Part shown: piece after piece, positions 7,176 to 15,400 of the stretch
How positions within the stretch are numbered: the stretch's first letter is position 1
How the letters are laid out: each line of letters opens with the position of its first letter
From: Akkermansiaceae bacterium
Lineage (GTDB): Bacteria; Verrucomicrobiota; Verrucomicrobiia; Verrucomicrobiales; Akkermansiaceae
Length of the DNA stretch: 27,953 bases
NCBI GenBank assembly: GCA_020627645.1
Contig: JAHDGN010000005.1
Span: 1 to 27,953 of the forward strand
Direction of reading: 5' to 3'
Translations under genes and position numbers: made by a program
The notes under the pieces: generated by a model
Seen by the model: only the letters and a program-made list of their open reading frames with translations
Databases searched by the model: none
Told to the model about the DNA's origin: nothing

Positions 7176-7568
7176 ATGAAAGCTTCAAAGGTGGCACAAA
7201 CGACAGCGCGGCGGATCTTCCGCTTGTGCACCCAGAACGGGGAGATCAATGAGGATCATTTGCGGGTTGCGATGGTTCGATTGGCAACCGATAAGCCGCG
7301 CGATTATCGGGGCATTTTGCAGACTTTGAAGCGATTGGTTCGTTCGAAGTTGGCAGAGAAGCAGGTTAAGGTGGAGAGTGCGACACCACTCGATCCTGAA
7401 ACTGCTGGTAAGGTCCAGAGCTCTCTTCGTGAGAAGTATGGTCAGGATCTTGTTTTTGAATTTTTTGTTAATCCCGAGCTTCTTGGCGGCATGAAAGTGC
7501 GTGTTGGGAATGATGTCTTTGACGGCTCGGTCAAGTCCCGCCTCGAGCGGTTAGAGAACTCACTTTAA
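7176..7568 (+). CDS. atpH: F1Fo ATP synthase subunit delta, short form
   Basis: A 130-residue protein in the delta position of the operon. The C-terminal part keeps the family pattern, with a glycine followed by KVRVGNDVFDGSVKSRLERL (about 107-126), corresponding to the conserved 'GG-x-x-V-x-x-G-D-x-x-x-D-x-S' end that contacts subunit b. Typical delta subunits have about 175-180 residues. The shortfall is in the N-terminal helical bundle that normally caps the alpha subunits. The start at 7176 sits 27 bases after atpF, leaving no room for a longer N-terminus without overlap, so the short length appears real. Confidence 0.88.
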   Translation: MKASKVAQTTARRIFRLCTQNGEINEDHLRVAMVRLATDKPRDYRGILQTLKRLVRSKLAEKQVKVESATPLDPETAGKVQSSLREKYGQDLVFEFFVNPELLGGMKVRVGNDVFDGSVKSRLERLENSL

Positions 7569-7625
7569 TCGAAGCAGAAACAGTTAAGTTTCATCTAAAA
7601 ATCACTCCAAACCTCAATTGAAATC

Positions 7626-9158
7626 ATGAGCAGCATCCTTCAGGAACTGGAAGCCCAGATCGCGAACGTTACAACGTCCGTGGAGAAAACGAATGTCGGG
7701 ATTGTGCGTGAGACCGGAGACGGTGTCGCGAAAGTCGAAGGGCTTAGCGATGCGCAGTTGAATGAGATGATTGAATTTCCGGGTGGATTGACTGGTTTGG
7801 CTTTGAACTTGGAAGAGGGTGAAGTCGGGGTCGTTTTCCTTGGTGATGGCCAGCACATTACTGAAGGCATGGAGTGCCGGACAACTGGAAAGCTTCTTTC
7901 GGTGCCCGTTGGCGAGGCCTTTTTGGGTCGGGTGGTGAATACTTTGGCTCAGCCCATTGACGGGAAGGGCGAGATTGCGGCATCAGGTGAATATCCGGTG
8001 GAGAAGATTGCGCCAGGGATTATTGAGCGGAAGTCAGTTTCGGTTCCTTTGCAGACCGGGATCGCGGCGATTGATGCGATGATTCCAATTGGTCGTGGTC
8101 AGCGTGAATTGATCATTGGTGATCGTTCTACTGGTAAGACGACGATTGCGATTGATACGATCATTTCCCAAGCAAATCAGAATAAGGCAGCGGCTGAGGG
8201 ACGTTTAAAAGATCACAAGCCTGTATACTGTGTTTATGTCGCGATTGGTCAAAAGCAGTCGAACATTGCACGAACAATGGCAACGTTGGAGGAAGCAGGT
8301 GCTCTTGATAACACGATCGTTGTTTCGGCATCGGCGTCAGATTCGGCGACGAACCAGTTCCTTGCTCCTTATACCGGTTGTGCCCTTGCGGAGTATCTCA
8401 TGGATCAGGGGAAGGATGTTTTGATTGTCTTTGATGACTTGTCGAAGCAGGCGGTGGCTTATCGTCAGGTTTCTCTTGTTCTTCGTCGTCCATCAGGTCG
8501 CGAGGCTTATCCTGGTGATGTTTTCTATCTCCATTCTCGTTTGTTGGAGCGTTCAGCGCGACTTTCGGAGAAAGAAGGTGGTGGTTCGATCACTGCTTTG
8601 CCAATTATTGAGACCCAAGCTGGTGATGTTTCGGCTTATATTCCGACGAATGTGATTTCGATTACGGATGGTCAGATTTTCTTGGAAACTGATTTGTTCT
8701 ACCAGGGGATTCGTCCAGCGATTTCGGTTGGTTTGTCCGTTTCTCGGGTGGGATCAGCGGCACAGACGAAGGCGATTAAGAAAGTTTCGGGAACGACAAA
8801 ATTGGATTTGGCTCAGTTCCGAGAGTTGCAGGCGTTTGCTCAGTTTGGTTCTGATTTGGATGATGCGACCAAGGCCAAAATCGATCGTGGTCAGCGGATT
8901 GTGGAGTTGTTCAAGCAGAATCAGTATTCGCCGATGGCGATGGAGATGGAGGTTGCGGTTTTGTGGGCGATGCAGAATGGCTACTTTGATGATGTTGAGG
9001 TCGCTCGGGTGAAAGAGTGCCAGGAGCAGCTGCAGGAGTTTATGTCGACTCGTAAGTCTGACGTCCTCCAGTTGATTGCGGACGATAAGGCGTTGACTGA
9101 CGGGGTGGTTGACGGATTGAAGACTGCTCTTGAGGACTTCAAAGGGAACTGGAAGTAA
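7626..9158 (+). CDS. atpA: F1Fo ATP synthase subunit alpha
   Basis: A 510-residue regulatory nucleotide-binding subunit of F1, normal length. The Walker A motif GDRSTGKT is at 165-172, a Walker B-like strand VLIVFDDLSK at 265-274, and the arginine finger R374 in SVGLSVSRVGS. The N-terminal beta-barrel domain (about 25-95) and C-terminal helical domain (about 385-510) are intact. It follows atpH by 57 bases and has no Shine-Dalgarno sequence before its ATG. Confidence 0.98.
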   Translation: MSSILQELEAQIANVTTSVEKTNVGIVRETGDGVAKVEGLSDAQLNEMIEFPGGLTGLALNLEEGEVGVVFLGDGQHITEGMECRTTGKLLSVPVGEAFLGRVVNTLAQPIDGKGEIAASGEYPVEKIAPGIIERKSVSVPLQTGIAAIDAMIPIGRGQRELIIGDRSTGKTTIAIDTIISQANQNKAAAEGRLKDHKPVYCVYVAIGQKQSNIARTMATLEEAGALDNTIVVSASASDSATNQFLAPYTGCALAEYLMDQGKDVLIVFDDLSKQAVAYRQVSLVLRRPSGREAYPGDVFYLHSRLLERSARLSEKEGGGSITALPIIETQAGDVSAYIPTNVISITDGQIFLETDLFYQGIRPAISVGLSVSRVGSAAQTKAIKKVSGTTKLDLAQFRELQAFAQFGSDLDDATKAKIDRGQRIVELFKQNQYSPMAMEMEVAVLWAMQNGYFDDVEVARVKECQEQLQEFMSTRKSDVLQLIADDKALTDGVVDGLKTALEDFKGNWK

Positions 9159-9212
9159 ATTTTGACGAATCATCGGGTAGAGATTTTACCAATCATTTTA
9201 AGCTAATCCATT

Positions 9213-10109
9213 ATGGCCAACCTTCGTGACATCCGCCGCCGAATTAAATCGGTGAAAAGCACTTCGCAGATTACCAAAGCGATGGAGCTGGTGGCTGCGG
9301 CGAAGATGAAGAAGGCCCAGGACCAGGCTGTTGCGGGTCGGGATTATGCTGACAAGTTGAACAAGGTTCTTGTTAACTTGAAAGGGAACGCGGATGAAGA
9401 ATCCCACCCTTTGTTGGGTCAGCGTGAGGGAGGGAAGGAGTTGATGTTGGTCATCTCTACGAGTCGTGGTCTTTGTGGAGGTTTAAATACCAATTTGCTT
9501 AAGGAGGTTCGCTCCAAGGCTGGGGAAGAAGTTGAGTATACGACTGTCGGTAAGAAGCTTCGAAAGTCCCTCGCTAAGGCGGGTGATTCTTTGGTGGCTG
9601 ATTGGGAAGTGGCGGATCCGGTTCCCTTCAATGATGCGAAACCGATCGCCAAGTTTTTGACGGATCAGTTTTTGAGCGGCAAATATGACAAGGTCAGTGT
9701 TGCGTTCAGTGACTTTAAGAGCACCTTGGTTCAGAAGCCTCATGTGGCGCAATTGTTGCCTATTGAAGCTGACTCTTTGGCCGAGAAGCAGGATTATGAG
9801 GGGGTTGGAGAGGGCACGGTTGAGGAGACGGACGGGGCTGCTGCCATGAATATGGATTACGAGTTTGAGCCAAACGCACAGGGTGTTTTGGACAAGCTAC
9901 TTCCTCTGTATATTAATTTTCAGGTTTATCAGATGTTGGTAGAAGCGCGGGCCTCTGAGCATTCGGCTCGGATGGTGGCGATGAAATCGGCGACCGATAA
10001 CGCGAACAATTTGGTCAAGGAATTGACTCTTGAATATAACAAGGCGCGACAGGCTGCGATTACAGCTGAGCTTCTTGAGATTACGACTGCAATGAAAGCC
10101 ATGGAGTGA
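9213..10109 (+). CDS. atpG: F1Fo ATP synthase subunit gamma
   Basis: A 298-residue central-shaft subunit. The N-terminal helix begins MANLRDIRRRIKSVKSTSQI and continues TKAMELVAAAKM. The C-terminal helix contains SEHSARMVAMKSATDNA and ends in TAELLEITTAM. These two terminal helices form the rotating coiled coil inside the alpha/beta ring. The central domain includes STSRGLCGGLN (about 89-99), the conserved 'SDRGLCGGLN' region. No inhibitory insertion of the cyanobacterial/chloroplast type is seen. It lies between atpA (54-base gap) and atpD (75-base gap). Confidence 0.97.
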   Translation: MANLRDIRRRIKSVKSTSQITKAMELVAAAKMKKAQDQAVAGRDYADKLNKVLVNLKGNADEESHPLLGQREGGKELMLVISTSRGLCGGLNTNLLKEVRSKAGEEVEYTTVGKKLRKSLAKAGDSLVADWEVADPVPFNDAKPIAKFLTDQFLSGKYDKVSVAFSDFKSTLVQKPHVAQLLPIEADSLAEKQDYEGVGEGTVEETDGAAAMNMDYEFEPNAQGVLDKLLPLYINFQVYQMLVEARASEHSARMVAMKSATDNANNLVKELTLEYNKARQAAITAELLEITTAMKAME

Positions 10110-10184
10110 TCGGAGAGTCTGCCTATCTTTTAATTTTTGAACAACCTATCTACTGAACTTCTTTAATCCTTAACTTTTCCAATC

Positions 10185-11597
10185 ATGAGCAACCAAGGAA
10201 CCATCGTCCAAGTCATCGGTGCTGTCGTCGATGCCGATTTTTCGTCGGCCGCAAAGCTCCCTGAGATCTACAACGCCCTCGAGGTGACTTATCAATTGTT
10301 TGGAGAGGACACGACGCTTGTTCTCGAAGTTCAGCAGCACCTTGGTGACGGCTGGGTGCGAGCGGTTGCGATGAGCACGACAGAGGGCCTGAAGCGTGGC
10401 ATGACCTTGACTGACCGTGGGGTGCCGATCTCCGTGCCTGTTGGTGGTGGAGTTCTTGGGCGTATCTTTAATGTGACTGGTGATGCGGTTGATCAGGGGG
10501 GGCCTGTTCCTCATGAGAAGCGTTATCCGATTCACCGTCCCGCTCCTCCTTTGGTTGATCAGGCGACATCGGCTGAGATTTTGGAGACGGGGATTAAGGT
10601 GATTGATTTGATTTGTCCTTTCACGAAGGGTGGTAAGGTTGGCGCGTTTGGTGGTGCGGGTGTGGGCAAGACGGTTGTGATCATGGAACTGATCAACAAT
10701 ATTGCGAAGAACCACGGCGGTTACTCGGTTTTCGCAGGTGTGGGTGAGCGGACTCGTGAAGGTAACGATCTTTATGAGGAAATGTCCGAAGCGGGCGTGA
10801 TCGATTTGGAGAATATTTCAAATTCGAAAGTGGCCCTTGTTTATGGGCAGATGAATGAGCCTCCGGGTGCTCGTCTTCGTGTGGCTTTGTCTGCTCTTTC
10901 CATGGCGGAGTATTTCCGTGATGAAGAGAATCAGGATGTTCTTCTCTTTGTGGACAACGTTTTCCGATTCTCCCAAGCTGGTTCTGAGGTTTCGGCGCTT
11001 CTTGGCCGGACACCTTCGGCGGTGGGTTACCAACCGACATTGGCTGAAGAGATGGCTGGATTGCAGGAGCGTATTACTTCGACTAAGAAGGGTTCGATTA
11101 CTTCGTTCCAGGCGGTCTATGTTCCGGCTGATGATTTGACGGATCCGGCTCCGGCTAACACTTTTGCTCACTTGGATTCGACAGTGGTGTTGGAGCGTTC
11201 GTTGGCAGAGCTTGGAATTTATCCGGCGGTTGATCCTTTGGCGTCGGTGTCTAATGCTTTGGCGCCTGAGGTCGTGGGGGAGGAGCATTATAAAGTGGCT
11301 CGAGGTGTGCAGGGTGTTTTGCAGAAGTATAAGGACTTGCAGGATATCATTGCGATTTTGGGGATGGATGAACTTTCTGATGAGGATAAGCTGACTGTTT
11401 TCCGTGCGCGTAAGATTCAGCGTTTCTTGTCTCAGCCATTCCACGTGGCGGAAATTTTCACCGGTGTAAAAGGGGTTTACGTTCCGGTTGCAGAGACGGT
11501 GAAAGGCTTTGCGGAAATTTTGGATGGGAAGCACGATGAAGTGCCTGAATCAAACTTCTACATGAAGGCAGGCATTGATTCGGTGGAGAAAGAGTAA
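10185..11597 (+). CDS. atpD: F1Fo ATP synthase subunit beta
   Basis: A 470-residue catalytic subunit of F1, normal length. The Walker A motif GGAGVGKT is at 156-163. The catalytic glutamate is E188 in GVGERTREGND. The Walker B strand is DVLLFVDNVFRF (251-262). The lever segment that contacts gamma and epsilon reads DELSDED (395-401), the usual DELSEED with one conservative change. All elements needed for ATP synthesis and hydrolysis are visible. Confidence 0.98.
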   Translation: MSNQGTIVQVIGAVVDADFSSAAKLPEIYNALEVTYQLFGEDTTLVLEVQQHLGDGWVRAVAMSTTEGLKRGMTLTDRGVPISVPVGGGVLGRIFNVTGDAVDQGGPVPHEKRYPIHRPAPPLVDQATSAEILETGIKVIDLICPFTKGGKVGAFGGAGVGKTVVIMELINNIAKNHGGYSVFAGVGERTREGNDLYEEMSEAGVIDLENISNSKVALVYGQMNEPPGARLRVALSALSMAEYFRDEENQDVLLFVDNVFRFSQAGSEVSALLGRTPSAVGYQPTLAEEMAGLQERITSTKKGSITSFQAVYVPADDLTDPAPANTFAHLDSTVVLERSLAELGIYPAVDPLASVSNALAPEVVGEEHYKVARGVQGVLQKYKDLQDIIAILGMDELSDEDKLTVFRARKIQRFLSQPFHVAEIFTGVKGVYVPVAETVKGFAEILDGKHDEVPESNFYMKAGIDSVEKE

Positions 11598-11626
11598 GTT
11601 TTTGAGATTTTGACCGCGTAGAGCTC

Positions 11627-12031
11627 ATGGGATTCCAACTCGATATTGTGACTCCGGAGAAGACGATCTTCTCGGATACCGTGGATGATGTTTACATTCC
11701 CGGAAGTGAGGGAGAGATGGGAATCTTGGAGCTTCACGCCGCATTGGTTGCTCCGGTATCACCGGGTGAGCTTCGTTATTTGAAGGACGGCAAGACTGAG
11801 GAATTGGCTGTTGGCGAGGGATTTGTTGAGGTTGCTGACAATAAGGTGTCGGTGTTGATCGACTTGGCGATTGGTGAAGATGCGATCGATGAGGAGCAGG
11901 TTGAAGAGGCAATGAAACGGGCCCAGGATGCTCTTGATGGAGTGACGGATGATCAGGATGAGATGGCTGCGTTGCAGGTCTTGATCGCAAAATCTGAGGC
12001 GATGTTGAAGCTGAAGCGTAAGCGGAGGTAG
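11627..12031 (+). CDS. atpC: F1Fo ATP synthase subunit epsilon
   Basis: A 134-residue protein. The N-terminal beta-sandwich carries the family motifs IVTPEKTIFS (7-16), IPGSEGEMGIL (24-34) and VGEGFVEV (62-69). The C-terminal helical hairpin (about 85-134) is complete and ends in a basic tail (KLKRKRR). Epsilon couples the shaft to the c-ring and can inhibit ATP hydrolysis. It is the last gene of the operon, 29 bases after atpD, and is followed by a 458-base gene-free stretch. Confidence 0.95.
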   Translation: MGFQLDIVTPEKTIFSDTVDDVYIPGSEGEMGILELHAALVAPVSPGELRYLKDGKTEELAVGEGFVEVADNKVSVLIDLAIGEDAIDEEQVEEAMKRAQDALDGVTDDQDEMAALQVLIAKSEAMLKLKRKRR

Positions 12032-12270
12032 TTTTCGGTTCTCCAAACGAGAGAGGTTCGTCTTCTCCTCGAGTCTGATTGGGCTACAGAATTAGGCTAG
12101 GCCTATTCTTCCTAAGTTTATTGCGGAGGGGGCCGATCTGAAGCTTTTCAGGCTTTCACAAACTGTGCTTCATAAAATATCCGGGTTAGACATGTTGTGG
12201 CGGCTTTCTCTTCATTTTTTTGGGAAGCCAATTGAATGGTTAAAATGGGGGGCGTGATAGATGGGTAGGA

Positions 12271-12299
12271 TTTCTCTGACACAAATAATTGCAGAGAAA
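12271..12299. repeat. Perfect inverted repeat in the leader of the lectin-protein gene
   Basis: TTTCTCTG (12271-12278) and CAGAGAAA (12292-12299) are perfect eight-base arms around 13 bases. No T-run follows. It could be an operator or an mRNA hairpin; the sequence does not decide. Confidence 0.45.
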
Positions 12300-12392
12300 G
12301 ACTTGAAAAGTGGCAATTCCTTTTTAAGTTCCATGCAACTAAGGGGTGAATATTGGTTCACTTATTAGTATGAATAGCACGCACAAGCTTGA

Positions 12393-12416
12393 AAAACTCC
12401 CGATTACGTGAGTTTT
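12393..12416. repeat. Inverted repeat, possible operator
   Basis: AAAACTC (12393-12399) and GAGTTTT (12410-12416) flank a ten-base spacer containing GATTACGT. A weak promoter-like pair, TTGAAA (12390-12395) and TTTTAC (12413-12418) spaced by 17, overlaps it. An operator placed over a promoter would look like this, but the -10 match is poor. Confidence 0.35.
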
Positions 12417-12458
12417 ACGGCACTCCCCTGAAGCCTATTTGCTTCGTTGGAAGCGTTC

Positions 12459-12490
12459 TGTTCTTTCCTGATCAAACAATCGAAAGAACA
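12459..12490 (+). promoter_or_regulatory. Hairpin touching the start codon of the lectin-protein gene
   Basis: TGTTCTTTC (12459-12467) and GAAAGAACA (12482-12490) are perfect nine-base complements around a 14-base loop. The last paired base is the A of the ATG at 12490, and no Shine-Dalgarno sequence is present. In mRNA this stem would sit exactly at the initiation site and could limit translation. Confidence 0.5.
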
Positions 12491-15400
12491 TGGCCATTAA
12501 AACTCATTGTCTACGAATCCTTGCCCTAGCAATTGCTGGAATTAGTTTCTATTGCCCGTCCGCTCGCGGAGAGCTTACTGTCGAAAAATGGTCAGGTGTG
12601 CCGTTTTATAGCGTTGATGAACTGGTGCGTTGTGATCCATTTTACATGGCTCCAGATACGATACAGTTTGTTCAAACAAACAGTTATCAAGATTTGGAGG
12701 AGCACTCCGGAGCGAGGATGAGAGGATATGTGACAGCGCCGACAACTGGAGATTATCGATTTTGGTTGAGTGCGCTTGGTGGTGCTGAATTTTGGTTGAG
12801 TGGTGATCAGACAAAATACCGAAAGCGCCGGTTGATTGCCTTGGGGCATGATTATGGGACGGGTAATGGAATATCGTCTACGGATGTGAATCGATGGGAT
12901 CAATCCCTTGCTCAGATGAGTGAACCGGTGAGATTGGTTGCTGGGCAGCGTTACTTTTTGGAGATTCTATCTCAACGTGGTTATGGGAATGATTATCATG
13001 TTAGTGTCGCTTGGGCTCGACCGGGAGCAGCTCGGGAAGCCATTCCGACGTCGTTTCTTTCTCGTTATGTCACTGAAAGTGAGGATCAAGATGATGACTA
13101 TCTTCCGGATGGTTGGGAGCGATCATTTGGCTTAGATGATGGGGAAAACGGTTTACTTGCTAGGAGTCGGGAAGGTGAGCGGGGTGATTTCGATTCAGAC
13201 GGTCTGACCAATCGGGAAGAATATCTTTTGGGAACAAATCCTGCGAATGCTGATTCTGACAATGATGGCTTGTCGGATGGGAAAGAAGTTCGTTCGTATT
13301 CGACAAATCCATTACAAAGTGACGCCCCGGCTGAGCAGTTACAGCAACAGTTTGCTTTGAGTTCTTTTGTTGATGCGAGTTCGACCTGGACTTCAACTTC
13401 GATTGGTCTGGTGCCGAGTTCTTTTCGTGGAGATATTCGTTGGGATTTTTCGGTGCCATCATCGGGTTATTGGATCTTAAATCTTGGCACAAAGCTTTTG
13501 GGTGATGTTTACAGCCATGAAGTGGTTGATGTTGAGGTGATGGTAGATGGGATTTTTCGTGGTCGCCATGAGCTTGTTTATGGTCCGGATGGTGAGTTTT
13601 TGCTTCGAGTTTTCACTCCAAGATTAAGTGCAGGAAATCATTCCATTACATTGACAGTTGATAACTTATTAGCACGTCGGATGGTCGCAATCACTCGGGT
13701 TGATTTAGTTCGTCCTATCGGTGCTGATTTGAATGGTGACGGAACACCTGATTGGGTCATTGCGAATTTGTCGGTTGGTGAGTCATTGAAATCGTTTGGT
13801 GCGACTTCAAGGACCTCTCCGGCGTTTATAGAGGGTACTCAAGAATTCGGAGCTACGTTGAACGGCCAACCTGTCCAACAGGGAGTTGATTTCGATCACT
13901 GGTTCGCCAACCTTCCTCTTCAGAATGAGGGGTCGACTCCGTTTATGGTTGATTTTGGATCAGGCGGGACTCGATCTGGGTCGATCGAATGGGAAGAAAC
14001 AAATGTTTTTCAAAATGAGCCGATTGTGGTGCGAAAAGGTGATTCTTTGAAACTGGTGGCTTATCCTGGTAATGGACCGACTGGTCCTGGTGGAGGGGGA
14101 GGAGGTGAGTTGAAGAATTGGGCATTAGAGCCTGGGGTGGTTGCGACCCAGATCAGTACTGGTTGGAATGGTCCAGCATCTTTGGCGATCGACGGAAATA
14201 CAAATGGTCAATACTTCGATGGGAGTGTGACTCATACGCTCAGCCAATCATTGGATTGGTGGCAAGTTGACTTGGGTCAGGTACGACCCATTTCTGAGGT
14301 GGTTTTATGGAATCGAACTGATTGTTGCGGCAATCGTCTTTCAAATTTTAGACTGAGTATTTTGGATGAGTCTGGAGCTGTTGTGACGGCTCAAGATTTT
14401 TATGTTAGCTCAGGATTTGTTGGAGTTTCGGAGTCTTGGAGTCTGAGTTCCACGACGATTGGTCGTTTTGTTCGAATCGAAAAATTGGGAAATGGCCGTG
14501 GAAATACTCGTTTGCTTTCATTGGCTGAGGTCCAGGTTTTTGGAGCCGAACCCGGAGGTCGGGTGCCAATTGGAGAGGTCAAAAATTTAGCTTTAGAGAA
14601 TGGCGCTGTTGCGACCCAGTCTACGACGAGTTGGGATGGTTTGGCTAGCTTGGCCATTGATGGAAATACCAATGGTCGATATTTTGATCGGAGTGTGACT
14701 CACACGGATAGTCGACCTGGAACGTGGTGGCAGGTGAACTTGGGACAAGATCGATCAATTTCGGAGGTCGTTCTTTGGAATCGAACGGATTGTTGCGCAA
14801 ATCGTTTGTCCAATTTTCGCCTGAGTATTCTGGATGCAAGTGGTGGGGTCGTTACCAGCCGAGATTTCTACGTGACGAGTGGTAGTGTTGGCCTCAACGA
14901 GCGTTGGCTTCTTGATTCGCCGGTCGTGGGCCAGGTTGTTCGCGTTGATAAATTGGGAGTTGGTCGTGGAGGGACTCAGCTGATTTCTTTGGCAGAAGTG
15001 GAGGTGTTGGGACAAGAGTTGTCGGATGGGGGGGGAGTTGGAGGAGAGGTGATTTTGGAACTTCCTGGAAACGTGGCTTCTCTGGGGCCTGAGGAAAATT
15101 TGGCTCTTCATTCATCTGCGGTGGCGACGCAATCATCGACCGCTCATGGCGGATCTCCGGAAAGAGCGATTGATAATAATACGGATGGGCGCTGGGGGAA
15201 TGGCAGTGTGACGCACACGGCTAACTTTCAGGGAAGCTGGTGGCAAGTTGATCTAGGACGGGATGCTTTGATTTCAGACGTGCAGATCTGGAATCGTGAA
15301 GATTGTTGTGTCCGACGTCTTTCAAATTACAGAGTCAGTCTTTTGGATTCTTCTGGAGCTGTCGTTGTCTCCCAGGATTTTTATGTGACTTCGGGCCACG

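Larger units (their letters stand above)
12032..12489. other. Gene-free interval between atpC and the lectin-protein gene
   Basis: No convincing gene or RNA is seen in these 458 bases. The first part has only weak stem candidates around TAGGC-TAG-GCCTA (about 12095-12108), so no clear terminator for the ATP synthase operon can be named. The second half holds several separate perfect inverted repeats, which suggests a regulated leader for the downstream gene. A 21-codon ATG frame (12192-12257) exists but has no supporting signal. Confidence 0.6.

Noticed and set aside
10818..11534. Long open frame antisense to atpD
   Set aside because: AtpD is intact and highly conserved on the other strand. 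The antisense product is Arg/Leu-rich and looks like a mirror of its codon usage.
12192..12257. 21-codon frame with aromatic residues in the atpC-lectin gap
   Set aside because: No ribosome-binding site or coding evidence. One such short frame is expected by chance in 458 bases.
12311..12325. Possible sigma-54 promoter (TGGCA followed by a T-run)
   Set aside because: The -24 element is partly present, but the essential GC at -12 is missing.
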